Below are positions 28,701-42,870 of a stretch of DNA of 64,000 nt, in pieces (the first letter of the stretch is position 1; each line of letters starts with the position of its first letter). Origin of the DNA: Paulownia fortunei (lineage: Eukaryota; Streptophyta; Magnoliopsida; Lamiales; Paulowniaceae). The position numbers and the translations under genes were made by a program. The DNA is taken from assembly GCA_019321725.1 (NCBI GenBank), contig CM033106.1, forward strand, positions 31,999,565 through 32,063,564, written 5' to 3'. The notes under the pieces were generated by a model. That model was not told the origin of the DNA. It ran no database searches and saw nothing but the letters and a program-made list of their open reading frames with translations.

Positions 28701-31119
28701 TAAAGACAATATATTTTCTACTTTTATTTTTAATTATGGCTAAAAATTGACAAAGCGACTCCAAATGTTGGTACCTTTTTTGAGCTTTTTTATTAAATTT
28801 CTATTTTAATTGATTTTTTTCTTTTTTAAAAATTTACATTTTAAAGAAATTTTTTTTTTCTAATAAATTAAAAGCGAATGCTATAACATAGGAGTTAGAA
28901 TGAGAACAAAATACTTTCCTACTGTTATGGTTAAATAATATTAAAATTTTAAAAACTTGATACCCGTTTCTCTATTACGTATTCAAATTATCGTTCAGGT
29001 GGATTGTTTTTTTCTTTTACAGTATAATTTCTACGAAAACTTCAATTATTTTTTATGATAGAGACAATATATTTCTACTTTTGAAAGTACTTTTCCTCAT
29101 TCTAACTCCTGTGTTATAGCATATGTTTTCAATTTATTGTAAAAAAACAAAATTTTCAAAACGTAAACTTTTAAAATGAAAAAAATCAATTAAAATTATA
29201 ATTTAATAAAAAAGATAGAAATAGGTACCAACATTTTGAGTAGCTTTTTTAATTTTTAGCCATAATTAAAAATAAAAGTAGGAAATATATTGTTTCTCTC
29301 AATAGGAATAATGTACATTTTTAAATTATACAGTAAAAAGAAAAAACAATCCACTTAAACTATAATTTGAATACGTAAGTGAGAAATGAGTATCAAGTTT
29401 TAAAATTTCTAATCTTTTTTAACCTTATCAGTAGGAAAGTATTTTTCCTCATTTTAACTCCTATGTTATAGCATACACTTTTAATTTATCAGAAAAAAAT
29501 AAAATTTTCAGAACATAAACTTTTAAAATGAAAAAAATTAATTAAAATAAAAATTTAAGAAAAAAGACATAAATAGGTTCCAACATTTTGAGTGGCTTTT
29601 TCAAATTTTACCAATAAATAAAAATAAAAGTAGAAAATATTTTGTTTCTATTAATGAAAATAATGTAATTTTTCCATGAAATTATACAGTAAAAAGAAAA
29701 AATAATCTACTTAAATTATAATTTGAATATGTAAGTGAGAAATGGGTATCATATTTTTAAATTTTCAACATTATTTAACATTAATAGTAGAAAATTATTT
29801 TTCCACATTCTAACTCTTATGTCATAGCATAAGCTTTCATTTTATTGTAGCAAAATAAAATTTTCAAAATGTAAACTTTTAAAATGAAAAAAATTAATTA
29901 AAATAAAAATTTAATAAAAAAGACAGAAATAGGTAATAACATTCTGAGTCTCTTTTTTAATTTTTTGCCATAATTAAAATAAAAATAGGAATTATATTGT
30001 TTCTCTCAAGGAAACATTGTAAGTTTTCCTTCAAATTATATAGTAAAAAGAAAAAACAATCCACTTAAATTATAATTTAGATATGTAAGTGAGAAATGGG
30101 TTTCAAATTTTTAAATGTTTAATATTTTTTAACCTTAAGAGCAGGAAAGTATTTTACCTCATTCTAACTCCTATGTTATAGCTTACACTTTCAATTTATT
30201 GAAAAAAAAAAAAAATTTCAAAACGTAAACTTTTAAAATGAAAAAAAATCATTTAAAATAAAAATTTAATCAGAAAGACAGAAATAGGTACTAGCATTTT
30301 GAGTAGTTTTTTTAATTTTTAGACATAATTAAAAATAAAAGTAGAAAATTTATTATTTATCTCAAAGGAAATATTGTAAGTTTGCCTTGAAATTATATAC
30401 TACAAAGAAAAAACAATCTCCTTAAACTATAATTTGAATACGTAAGGGAGAAATGGCTATCAAGTTTTTAAATTTTTAATATTACTTAACCTTAATAGTA
30501 GGAAGTACTTTTCCTTATTCTAATTGTTGTTTTATAGCATACGCTTTCAATTTATTTTAAAAAAAAAATTTCACAACGTAAAATTTTAAAATGAAAAAAA
30601 TCAATTAAAATTATAATTTAATAAAAAAGACAGAAATAGGTACCAACATTGTCAGTAGGTTTTTTTATTTTTATCCATAATTAAAAATAAAAGTAGGAAA
30701 TATATTGTTTCTCTCAATAGGAATAATGTACGTTTTCCATTAAATTATACAGTAAAAAGAAAAAACAATTCATTTAAACTATAATTTGAATACGTAAGTG
30801 AGAAATGAGTATCAAGTTTTAAAATTTCTAATCTTTTTTAACCTTAATAGTAGGAAAGTATTTTTTCTCATTTTAACTACTATGTTATAGCATACACTTT
30901 TAATTTATTAGAAAAAAATAAAATTTTCAGAATGTAAACTTTTAAAATGAAAAAAATTAATTAAAAATAAAAATTTAATAAAAAAGACATAAATAGGTTC
31001 CAACATTTTGAGTGGCTTTTTCAATTTTTACCCATAATTAAAAATAAAAGTAGAAAATATATTTTTTTTCTTAATGAAAATAATGTAATTTTTTCATGAA
31101 ATTATATAGTAAAAAGAAA

Positions 31120-31830
31120 AAACAATCCACTTAAACTATAATTTGAATACATAAGTGAGAAATGGGTATCGAGTTTTTCAATTTTCAACATTATTTAACG
31201 TTAACAATAGAAAAGTATTTTTCCTCATTCTAACTGTTGTGTCATAGGATACGCTTTCATTTTATTGTAATAAAATAAAATTTTCAAAATATAAACTATT
31301 AAAACGTAAAAATCAATTAAAATAAAAATTTAATAAAAAAGACAGAAATAGGTAATAACATTTTGAGTCTCTTTTTAATTTTTAGCCATAATTAAAAATA
31401 AAAATAGGAATTATATTGTTTCTCTCAAAGGCAACATTGTAAGTTTTCCTTCAAATTATATAGTAAAAAGAAAAAAAAAATCCACTTAAACTATAATTTG
31501 AATACATAAGTGAGAAATGGGTATCGAGTTTTTCAATTTTCAACATTATTTAACGTTAACAATAGAAAAGTATTTTTCCTCATTCTAACTGTTGTGTCAT
31601 AGGATACGCTTTCATTTTATTGTAATAAAATAAAATTTTCAAAATATAAACTATTAAAACGTAAAAATCAATTAAAATAAAAATTTAATAAAAAAGACAG
31701 AAATAGGTAATAACATTTTGAGTCTCTTTTTAATTTTTAGCCATAATTAAAAATAAAAATAGGAATTATATTGTTTCTCTCAAAGGCAACATTGTAAGTT
31801 TTCCTTCAAATTATATAGTAAAAGGAAAAA
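31120..31830 (-). repeat. Two near-identical 355-bp monomers
   Basis: A monomer with private variants (GGTATCGAGTTTTTCAATTT, AACAATAGAAAAG, CATAGGATACGC, AAACTATTAAAACG, CAAAGGCAACATTG) is present twice in direct succession with a shift of 355 bp (ATTTGAATACATAAG at 31141 and 31496). The two copies are nearly identical, so the duplication is recent. Confidence 0.87.
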
Positions 31831-34800
31831 ACAATCCACTTAAATTATAATTTAAATATATAAGTGAGAAATGGGTATCAAATTTTTAAATATTTAATGT
31901 TTTTTAACCTTAAGAGTAGGAAAGTATTTTACCTCATTCTAACTCCTATGTTATAGCTTACGCTTTCAATTTATTGTGAAAAAAATAAAATTTTCAAAAT
32001 GTAAACTTTTAAAATGAAAAAAATCATTTAAAATAAAAATTTAATAAAAAAGACAAAAATAGGTATTAGCATTTCGAGTAGTTTTTTCAATTTTTAGACA
32101 TAATTAAAAATAAAAGTAGGAAATATATTGTTTCTCTCAAAGGAAATATTGTAAGTTTGCCTTGAAATTATATATTAAAAAGAAAAAACAACCCACTTAA
32201 ACTATAATTTGAATACGTAAGGGAGAAATAGCTATCAAGTTTTAAAATTTTAATATTATTTAACCTTAACAGTAGGAAAGTACTTTTTTTCATTCTAACT
32301 CCTGTGTTATAGTATACGCTTTCAATTTATTTTATAAAAATAAAATTTTCACAACGTAAATTTTTAAAATGAAAAAAATCAATTAAAATTAAAATTTAAT
32401 AAAAAAGACAGAAATAGGTACCAACATTCTGAGTAGATTTTTTAATTTTTAGCCATAATTAAAAATAAAAGTAGGAAATATATTATTTCTATCAATAGGA
32501 ATAATGTACGTTTTCCATTAAATTATACAGTAAAAAGAAAAAATAATCCACTTAAACTATAATTAGAATACGTTAGGGAGAAATGGCTATCAAGTTTTTA
32601 AATTTTTAATGTTAATTAACCTTAATAGTAGGAAAGTAGTTTTCCCCATTCTAACTCCTGTGCTATAGCATACGCTTTCAATTTATTTTAAAAAAATAAA
32701 ATTTTCACAACATAAATTTTTAAAATGAAAAAAATCTATTAAAATTAAAATTTAATAAAAAAGACAAAAATAGGTACCAACATTCTGAGTAGCTTTTTTA
32801 ATTTTTAGCCATAATTAAAAATACAAGTAGAAAATATATTATTCCTATCAATAGGAATAATGTACGTTTGCCATTAAATTATACAGTAAAAAAAAAAATA
32901 ATCCACTTAAACTATAATTTGAATACGTAAGTGAGAAATGAGTATCAAGTTATTAAATTTCTAATCTTTTTATCCTTAACAGTAGGAAAGTATTTTTCCT
33001 CATTTTAACTCCTATGTTATAGCAACACTTTTAATTTATCAGAAAAAAATAAAAATTTTCCGAATGTAAACTTTTAAAATGAAAAAAATCAATTAAAATA
33101 AAAATTTAATAAAAAAGACATAAATAGGTTCCAACATTTTGAGTGGCTTTTTCAATTTTTACCCATAATTAAAAATAAAAGTAGAAAATATATTTTTTCT
33201 CTTAATGAAAATAATGTAATTTTTCCATGAAATTATACAGTAAAAAGAAAAAAACAATCCACTTAAACTATAATTTGAATACATAAGTGAGAAATGGGTA
33301 TTGAGTTTTTAAATTTTCAACATTATTTAACGTTAACAGTAGAAATGTATTTTTCCTCATTCTAACTCTTGTGTCATAGCATACGCTTTCATTTTATTGT
33401 AATAAAATTAATTTTCAAAATGTCAACTTTTAAAATAAAAAAATCAATTAAAATATAACTTTAATAAAAAAACGAAAATAGATATCAACATTCTGAGTCT
33501 CTTTTTTATTTTGAGCCATAATTAAAATAAAAATAGGAATTATATTATTTCTTTCAAAGGAAACATTGTAAGTTTTTTTTGAAATTATATAGTAAAAAGA
33601 AAAAGAATCCACTTAAATTATAATTTGAATATGTAAGTGTGAAATGGGTATCATGTTTTTAAATGTTTAATGTTTTTTAACCTTAAGAGCAGGAAAGTAT
33701 TTTACCTCATTCTAACTCCTATGTTACAGCTTACGCTTTTAATTTTTTGTAAAAAAATAAAATTTTCAAAACGTAAAATTTTAAAATGAAAAAAATCAAT
33801 TAAAATAAAAATTTAATAAAAAAGACAGAAATATGTACCAATATTCTGAGTATCTTTTTCAATTTTTAGTCAAAATTAAAAATAAAAGTTGGAAATATAT
33901 TGTTTCTGTCAATAGGAATAATGTAAGTTTTTCATGAAATTATAGAGTAAAAAAAAACAATTTACTTAAACTGTAATTTTAATACGTAAGTCAGAAATGT
34001 GTCTAAAGTTTTTAAATTTTTAATCTTTTTTAACCTTAATACTAGGAAAGTATTTTTTCTTATCCTAACTCCTATGTTATAGCTTATGTTTTCAATTTAT
34101 TGTAAAAAAAATAAAATTTTCAAAATAAAAATGAAAAATAAAAGTAGAAAATAAAAGTAGAAAATATATTATTTCTCTCAAAGGAAATATTGTAAGTTTG
34201 CCTTGAAATTATATACTAAAAAGAAAAAAACAACCCACTTAAACTATAATTTGAATACGTAAGGGAGAAATGACTATCAAGTTTTTAAATTTTTAATATT
34301 ATTTAACCTTAACAGTAGGAAAATACTTTCCTCATCCTAACTCCTGTGTTAGAGCATACGTTTTTAATTTTTTGTAAAAAAAATAAAATTTTCATAACGT
34401 AAACTTTTAAAATGAAAAAAATTAATTAAAATAAAAATTTAATAAAAAAGACAGAAATAGGTACGAACATTCTGAGTAGCTTTTTTAATTTTTAGCCATA
34501 ATTAAAATAAAAATAGAAAATATATTGTTTATCTCAAAAGAAATATTGTAAGTTTGCCTTGAAATTATATATTAAAAAGAAAAAATAATCAACTTAAACT
34601 ATAATTTGAATACGTAAGTGAGAAATGGGTATCAAGCTTTTAAATTTTCTATATTATTTAACGTTAACAGTAGAAATGTATTTTTCCTCATTCTAACTCT
34701 TGTGTCATAGCATACGCTTTCATTTTATTGTAATAAAATAAAATTTTCAAAATGTATACTTTTAAAATGAAAAAAATCAATTAAAATAAAAATTTAATAA

Positions 34801-37800
34801 AAAATACAGAAATAGGTAACAACATTCTGAGTCTCTTTTTTATTTCTAACCATAAGTAAAATAAAAATAGGAATTATATTGTTTCTCTCAAAGGAAACAT
34901 TGTAAGTTTTCCTTGAAATTATATAGTAGAAAGAAAAAAGAATCCACTTAAATTATAATTTGAATATGTAAGTGTGAAATGGGTATCAAGTTTTTAAATG
35001 TTCAATGTTTTTTAACCTTAAGAGTAAGAAAGTATTTTACCTCATTCTAACTCCTATGTTATAGCTTACGTTTTCAATTTATTGTAAAAAAAATAAACCT
35101 TTCAAAACGTAAACTTTTAAAATGAAAAAAATCATTTGAAATAAAAATTTAATAAAAAAGATAGAAATAGATACCAGAATTCTGAGTAGCTTTTTCAATT
35201 TTTAAACATAATTAAAAATAAAAGTAGAAAAATATATTATTTCTCTCAAAGGAAATATTGTAAGTTTGCCTTGAAATTATATACTAAAAATAAAAAACAA
35301 TCCACTTAAACTATAATTTGAATTGTAAGTGAGAAATGCGTATCAAGTTTTTAAATGTTCAATGTTTTTTAACCTTAAGAGTAGAAAAGTAATTTTCCTC
35401 ATTCAAAATTCTTGTGTCATAGCATACGCTTTCATTTTATTGTAATAAAATAAAATTTTCAAAATATAAACTTTTAAAATGAAAAAAAAAACAATTAAAA
35501 TAAAAATTTAATAAAAAAGACAGAAATAGGTAACAACATTTTGAGTCTCTTTTTTAATTTTTAGCCATAATTTAAATAACAATAGGAATTATATTGTTTT
35601 TCTCAAAGGAACATTGTAAGTTTTCCTTGAAATTATATAGTAAAAAGAAAAAAGAGTCCACTTCAATTATAATTTGAATATGTAAGTGTGAAATGGGTAT
35701 CAAGTTTTTAAATGTTCAATGTTTTTTAACCTTATGAGTAGGAAAGTATTTTACCTCATTCTAACTCCTATGTTACAGCTTACGCTTTTAATTTATTATA
35801 AAAAAATAAAATTTTCAAAATGAAAACTTTTAAAATGAAAAAAATTAATTAAAAATAAAAATTTAATAAAAAAGACAGAAATAGGTACTAACATTCTGAG
35901 TATCTTTTTCAATTGTTAGCCATAATTAAAAATAAAAGTAGGATATATATTATTTCTTTCATAGGGAATAACGTACGTTTTCCATGAAATTATGCGTAAA
36001 AATAATAAACAATCCACTTAAACTATAATTTGAATATATAAGTGAGAAATGAGTATCAAGTTTTTAAATTTGTAATCTTTTTTAACATTCATAGTAGCAA
36101 AGTATTTTTCCTCATTCTATCTCCTATGTTATAAACAAAATTTTCGAAACGTAAACTTTTAAAATGAAAAAATCAACTAAAATAAAAAATTAATAAAAAA
36201 GACAGAAATATGTACCAACATTATGAGTAGATTTTTCAAATTTTAGCCAAAATTAAAAATAAAATTTGGAAATATATTGTTTCTATCAGTGGGAATAATG
36301 TAAGTTTTCCATGAAATTATACAATAAAAAAAATAATCTACTTAAACTATAATTTGAATACATAAGTGAGAAATGTGTCTCAAGTTTTTAAATTTTTAAT
36401 CTTTTTTAACATTAAAACTAGGAAAGTATTTTTCCTCATCCTAACTCCTATGTTATAGCATACGCTTTCAATTTATTGTAAAAAAATAAAATTCTCAAAC
36501 GTAAACTTTTAAACTAAAAAAATTCTTTTAAAATAAATTTTTTATAAAAAAGACAGAAATAGGTATCAACATTTTGAGTTGTTTCTTTAATTTTTAATCA
36601 TAATTAAAAATAGAAGTAGGAAATATATTGTTTCTCTCAATGGAAATAAAGTAAGCTTTCCTTAAAATTATATACTAAAAAGAAAAAATAATCTACTTAA
36701 ACTATAATTTGAATACGTAACTGAGAAATGGTATCAAATTTTTAAATCTATAATCTTTTTTAACCTTAACAGTAGGAAATTATTTTTTCTTATTATAACT
36801 CCTATGTTATAACATACACTTTTAATTTATTGTAAAAAATAAAAATTTTAAAACGTAAACATTTAAAATCAAAAAAATCAATTAAAATTTAAATTTAATA
36901 AAAAAGGCAGAAATAAGTACCAACATTTTCAGTAGCTTTTTCAATTTTTACCTATAATTAAAAGTAGAATTAGAAAATTATTGTTTCTCTCAATGAAAAT
37001 AATGTAATTTTCCATGAACTTATACAGTAAAAAGAAAAAATAATCCACTTAAACTATAATTTGAATACGTAAGGGAGAAATGGCTATCAAATTTTCAAAT
37101 TTTTAATCTTTTTTAACATTAAAACTAGGAAAGTATTTTCCACATTCTAACTCCTATGTTATAAACAAAATTTATTGTAAACAAACAAAATTTACGAAAT
37201 GTTAACTTTTAAAATGAAAAAAATTAATTAAAATAAAAAATTAATAAAAAAAAACAGAAATAGGTACCAACATTATGAGTAGCTTTTTTATTTTTAGCCA
37301 AAATTAAAAATAAAAGTTGGAAATATATTGTTTATGTCAATGGGAATAATGTAAGTTTTTCATAAAATTATACAATAAAAAAAAAAATAATCTACATAAA
37401 TTATAATTTGAATACGTAAGTGAGAAATGTGTCTAAAATTTTTAAATTTTTAATCTTTTTTAACCTTAATACTAGGAAAATATTTTTCCTCATCCTAACT
37501 CCTATGTTATAGCTTACGCATTCAATTTATTATAAAAAAATAAAATTTTCAAAACTTAAACTTTTAAATTGAAAAAAATTTATTTAAAATAAAAATTTAA
37601 TAAAAAAGACAGAAATAGGTACCAGCATTTTGAGTAACTTTTTCAATTTTTAGACATAATTAAAAGTAAAAGTATGAAATATATTGTTTCTCTCAAAGGA
37701 AATATTGTAAGTTTACCTTGAAATTATATACTAAAAAGAAAAAACAATCCAATTAAACTATAATTTGAATACGTAAGAGAGAAATGGGTATCAAGTTTTT

Positions 37801-40716
37801 AAAATTTTAATATTATTTAACCTTAACAGTAGAAAAGTATTTCATCTCATTCTAACTCCTGTGTTATAGTTTACGCTTTTAATTTATTGTAAAAAAATAA
37901 AATTTTCAAAACGTAAACTTTTAAAATAAAAAATATCATTTAAAATAAAATTTTAATAAAAAAGACAGAAATAGGCACCAGTATTTTGAGTAGGTTTTTT
38001 AATTTTTAGACATAATTAAAAATAAAAGTAGAAAATATATTGTTGTTCTCTCAAAGGAATCATTGTAAGTTTGCCTTGAAATTATATACTAAAAAGAAAA
38101 AAACAATACATTTAAACTATAATTTGAATATGAAAGTGTGAAATGGGTATCAAGTTTTTAAATTTTTAATCTTTTTTAACTTTAACAATAGAAAAATATT
38201 TTTTCTCATTCTAACTCATATGTTACAGCTTATGCTTTCAATTTATTGTAAAAAAATAAAAATTTCAAAACATAAACTTTTAAAATGAAAAAAATTAATT
38301 AAAATAAAAATTTAATAAAAAAGACAAAAATCGGTACCAGCATTTTGAGTAGCTTTTTCAATTTTTAGACATAATTGAAAGTAAAAGTAGAAAATATATT
38401 GTTTCTCTCAAAGGAAATATTGTAAGTTTGCCTTGAAATTATATACTAAAAAGAAAAAACAATCCATTTAAACTATAATTTGAATATGAAAGTGAGAAAT
38501 GGGTATCAAAATTTTAAATTTTTAATCTTTTTCAACATTAACAGTAGGCAAGTGTTTTCCTCATTCTAACTCCTATGTTACAGCTTACGCTTTCAATTTA
38601 TTAAAAAAAATAAAATTTTCCAAATGTAAACTTTTAAAATGAAAAAAATTAATTAAAAATAAAAATTTAATAAAAAGGACAGAAATAGGTACCAACATTT
38701 TGAGTATCTTTTTCAATTGTTAGTCATAATTAAAAATAAAAGTAGGATATATATTATATCTCTCAAAGGGAATAATGTATATTTTCCATGAAATTATACA
38801 GTAAAAACAATAAACAATCCACTTAAACTATAATTTGAATACGTAAGTGAGAAATGGGTATTAAGTTTTTAAATTTGTAATCTTTTTTAACATTAATAGT
38901 AGCAAATTATTTTTCCTCATTCTAACTCCTATGTTATAGCATACGCTTTCAATTTATTGTTAAAAAATAAAATTTTCAAAACGTAAACTTTTAAACAAAA
39001 AAAAATCTTTTAAAATGAAAATTTAATAAAAAAGACAGAAATAGGTACCAACATTTTAAGTCGCTTTTTTAATTTTTAGCTATAATTAAAAATAAAAATA
39101 GAAAATATATTGTTTCTCTCAATGGAAATAAAGTAAGCTTTCCTTAAAATTATACATTAAAAAGAAAAAATAATCTATTTAAACTATAATTTGAATAAGT
39201 AAGTGAGAAATTGTATCAAGTTTTTAAATTTATAATCTTTTTTAACCTTAATAGTAGGAAATTATTTTTTCTCATTATAACTCCTATGTTATAGCATACA
39301 CTTTTAATTTATAGTAAAAAAACAAAATTTTCAAAACGTAAACTTTTAAAATAACAAAATTAATTAAAATTAAAATTTAATAAAAAAGACAGAAATAAGT
39401 TCCAACATTTTGAGTAGCTTTTTCAATTTTTACCCATAATTAAAAATAAAAATAGAAAATATGTTATTTCTCTAAATGAAAATAATGTAATTTCCATGAA
39501 CTTATACAGTAAAAAGAAAAAACAATCCACTTAAACTATAATTTGAATACGTAAGTGGAAAATGGCTATCAAATTTTTAAATTTTTAATATTATTTAACC
39601 TTAATAGTAGAAAAGTACTTTTCCTCATTCTAACTACTATGTTATGGCATACGCTTTCAATTTATTGTAAAAAAATAAAATTTTCATAACGTAAACTTCT
39701 AAAATGAAAAAAAACCAATTAAAATAAAAATTTAATAAAAAAGACAGAAATAGGTACTAACATTCTAAGTAGCTTTTTTAATTTTTAGCCATAATAAAAA
39801 TAAAAGTAGGAAATATATTGTTTCTCTAAATGGGAATAATGTACGTTTTCCCTTAAGTTATACAGTAAAAAGAAAAAACAATCCACTTAAACTATAATTT
39901 GAATACCTAAGTGAGAAATGAGTATCAAGTTTTTTAAATTTCTAATCTTTTTTAACCTTAACAGTAGGAAATTATTTTTTCTCATTTTAACTTCTATGTT
40001 ATAGCATATACTTTTACTTTATCAGAAAAAAATAAAATTTTCAGAACGTAAACTTTTAAAATGAAAAAAATCAATTGAAATAAAAATTTAATAAAAAAGA
40101 CAGAAATAGGTTCTAACATTTTGAGTGGCTTTTTCAATTTTTACCCATAATTAAAAATAAAAGTAGAAAATATATTGTTTCTCTTAATGAAAATAATATA
40201 ATTTTTCCATAAAATTATACAGTAAAAAGAAAAAAATAATCCACTTAAACTATAATTTGAATACATAAGTGAGAAATGGATATTAAGATTTTGAATTTTC
40301 AATATTATTTAACGTTAACAGTAGAAAAATATTTTTCCTCATTCTAACTCTTGTGTCATAGTCTACGCTTTCATTTTATTGTAATAAAATAAAATTTTCA
40401 AATGTAAACTTTTAAAATGAAAAAAATAAATTAAAATAAAAATTTAATAAAAAAGACAGAAATAGGTAATAACATTCTGAGTCTCTTTTTTAATTTTTAG
40501 CCATAATTAAAAATAAAAATAGGAATTATATTGTTTCTCTCAAAGGAAACATTGTAAGTTTTCCTTGAAATTATATAGTAAAAAGAAAAAACAATCCACT
40601 TAAATTATAATTTGAATATTTAAGTGTGAAATGGGTATCAAGTTTTTAAATGATTAATATTTTTTACCTTAAGAGTAGGAAAGTATTTCACCTCATTCTA
40701 ACTCCTATGTTATAGC

Positions 40717-40721
40717 TTACA
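40717..40721. repeat. Left target-site duplication of the solo LTR
   Basis: TTACA immediately precedes the LTR 5'-TG. Its partner at 43317-43321 reads TTACG, the sequence found in uninterrupted monomers. Four of five bases match, so one substitution has probably occurred since insertion. Confidence 0.7.
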
Positions 40722-40862
40722 TGTAACACCCCAAATACTACACACACACATATATATTTATAGATGTAATAATTTTGACATGATAAATTCTGTGTGCCTG
40801 TACAATTTTTTTTTCCTATAACTGCATAATAAATAATAAACTATTTTTCTCACTCACAAACT

Positions 40863-40884
40863 AATATATATATATATATATATA
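40863..40884. repeat. (TA)n microsatellite inside the LTR
   Basis: About eleven TA dinucleotides in a row lie near the minus-strand 3' end of the solo LTR. Confidence 0.9.
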
Positions 40885-41377
40885 CCTGCAGAGCACCCAT
40901 AACAACCATAACATTTACATACCCATGTACAAAAAAGTTTTAAAAGTAACACACAGTACAAATCCCAAAACCTAATATAATACACTCCAAAATCAAATAA
41001 GTTAACAACAAGCCCGACAGGTCGTCATCTATGTACACTGATCCTCAAAACCTGTAGGAACTCCAACCGCTCGCTCAGTAAGTCCATAGCTTCAAGTATC
41101 ATCAAACTCACCTACAATGCATGAACTACGTGAGCTAATGCTCAGTAAATGAAAATCATGCATGCTGAAGGGGATAATTCAACATAAATGCAATACAATT
41201 CTATGAGATTATGACAAGAATGCGAACTTATGCATGAAAATCATTTTATTTAAAAATTATTTTCCATCACTAGGCCCTTGGCCCACCTACTATGTACCGG
41301 ATAGAGCTCTCGACAATATCAATAATCACATGGCCATAAACAGATCGACACAGTCCGGGGGCCATCTCCTGGGATCA

Positions 41378-41540
41378 CCAAAGGTCCACCCCCTGTCTTC
41401 CCTGTGACCCTCTAGAAGTATTCCCACCGGTGGCGTCAATAAGGGTACAGTCAAGTAGTCCACCCTCTCGTGACTACCAGAGGTACACCCCCTGTCAACC
41501 TCTATGATCCTTCGAAAAGTAATACTCGCGGAGCCCCAAA
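41378..41540. repeat. Two-copy ~100-bp imperfect tandem repeat inside the LTR
   Basis: CCAAAGGTCCACCCCCTGTC near 41378 is followed about 99 bp later by CCAGAGGTACACCCCCTGTC near 41476, and both are followed by similar CTCTAGAAGTA / CTTCGAAAAGTA stretches. This is the GC-richest part of the LTR. An 83-codon open frame on the minus strand here looks incidental. Confidence 0.6.
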
Positions 41541-42460
41541 CATCATATAAATAAGCCACACATGGGCCTCGGTACACTAATAGTGGCCAACCAAAATATT
41601 TTCTTTTTAAAAATAATGTTATGCATGCACAATCCCAACTATGAGCACGTATTATGCATGCACTTGTAAATGTTGATGAATGACATATTCAATGACACAG
41701 TGAATCACCTGTCCTGTCAACCAAACAACGCATGCACTATAAGATATTCATAATACTCATCAAGACACAATGATCACATTTAATATAAATAAGTCAAGAA
41801 ATACTATGCCCATGTGTTGTAGTTGCAAATGGATTTTCACTTACCTTCCACCTTTGATATCTTATTGAAGATTAACAAGATTCTCCTCCCTAACTTTAGA
41901 TATAAGGCGGCCTGTAAAAGTATGACGTATTAATTTTCATTCTTAATCAATAAGTTTCTATATTAAGTTTCATAAGGGATCTTAAATCTTAAATTTAATT
42001 AAGTAACAATCAAACCTTAAAATTTTTATATTTCATCCCAATCAGAACCTTTTAAATACTTTAATTTCTCATTTTAAATTTATTCTAATATTATTTAATT
42101 GATATGTTATAATCCTGTAATAAATCCTTCAATTTAATTAACTCCATCATTTAATCAATACAAGATAATAAAATCGAATATTCGTAACTAATTTCAAATT
42201 AAAGGTGTATATTAGTTATTGTCTCACAAGAAAATAATTAGTTAATTTGAATCAAAACTTTCTTTTAAATTAGAAATAAACGGCATAAATATATATTTTT
42301 ATTCGTACAAAAATAAGAAAGGATTTACCCAAAATTTCTTCAAATTTCTACAATTGAAATTTGTTCTTGCTATTTGTTCTTCGTTTTGTTTTCTTTTTCT
42401 TTCTTTGCTGCCATGCGCGGACGTGTGTGTGTGGTGTTATTTAGAAAATAAATGTAACGT

Positions 42461-42655
42461 AATATATTATATATGTACTTATCCTTAATATTAGCATTAA
42501 AGATCTAATCTAATATATTATATATGTACTTATCCTTAATATTAGCATTAAAGATCTAATCTAATATATTATATATATACTTAACCTTAATATTAGTATT
42601 AAAGTAATCTAATACAATATATTATATACATGCTTATCCTTATCATATATACATG
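42461..42655. repeat. 51-bp tandem repeat inside the LTR
   Basis: Three to four copies of a unit containing AATATATTATATATGTACTT, then ATCCTTAATATTAGCATTAA, start at 42461, 42512, 42563 and about 42616. The first two are almost identical; the later ones drift. Confidence 0.85.
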
Positions 42656-42659
42656 TAAT

Positions 42660-42870
42660 ATAATATACACTACATATGTTTATCCTCATCATATATATAT
42701 GTATACACTACACGTGTAATCATATATATATATATATATATTATATTACACACCATATACTTATATATATATATATTATATTACACACCATATACTTATA
42801 TATATATTATATTTATATTTATATTTATATATATTATATTTATATATATTTATATATAATCAATACAAAA
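42660..42870. repeat. AT-dinucleotide-rich low-complexity tract inside the LTR
   Basis: This is a mixture of (TA)n, TATATTTATATT and a repeated ACACCATATACTTATATA unit (about 36 bp apart, near 42750 and 42786). A 76-codon frame read through it on the + strand is a run of Ile/Tyr caused by the dinucleotide repeat and is not a gene. Confidence 0.85.

Larger units (their letters stand above)
7546..29081 (+). repeat. AT-rich ~350-bp satellite, block C (forward, main array)
   Basis: This is the longest uninterrupted stretch of the satellite, about 60 monomers of roughly 345-363 bp in one orientation. Typical monomers carry GAATGTTGGTACCTATTTC, TTTAAAGTTTACGTTC, GCATGCTATAACA, GAGTTAGAATGAG, ACTTTCCTACTGTTAAGG, CTTGATACCCGTTTCTC and TACGTATTCAAATTATAG. 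Several monomers are shortened, as expected for unequal exchange: near 13430, 15665 and 18340 the first half is fused to the second; near 16010, 23105 and 24480 segments are missing; near 22660 there is a local scramble. No gene is present in these 21.5 kb. Confidence 0.95.
29082..40721 (-). repeat. AT-rich ~350-bp satellite, block D part 1 (inverted)
   Basis: This block has about 33 monomers in inverted orientation. Monomers carry AGAAATAGGTACCAACATT, TTGAGTAGC, AATTTTTAGCCATAATTAAA, GGAAATATATTGTTTCTC, AAACTATAATTTGAATACG, AACCTTAACAGTAGGAAAG and CTCCTATGTTATAGCATACG. It forms its own subfamily: TTTTCAAAACGTAAAC and AAAAAAGACAGAAATAGG replace the block C equivalents. The start near 29082 is an abrupt strand switch within ATTTCTACTTTTGAAAGTAC. 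One deleted monomer lies near 34120. No gene is present. Confidence 0.95.

Noticed and set aside
7546..29081. Evenly spaced repeats as a possible CRISPR-like array
   Set aside because: The whole ~350-bp unit repeats without distinct spacers; it is an ordinary eukaryotic satellite.
41326..41577. 83-codon minus-strand frame inside the solo LTR
   Set aside because: It lies across a two-copy ~100-bp tandem repeat in an LTR, with no recognisable domain; LTRs of this kind are non-coding.
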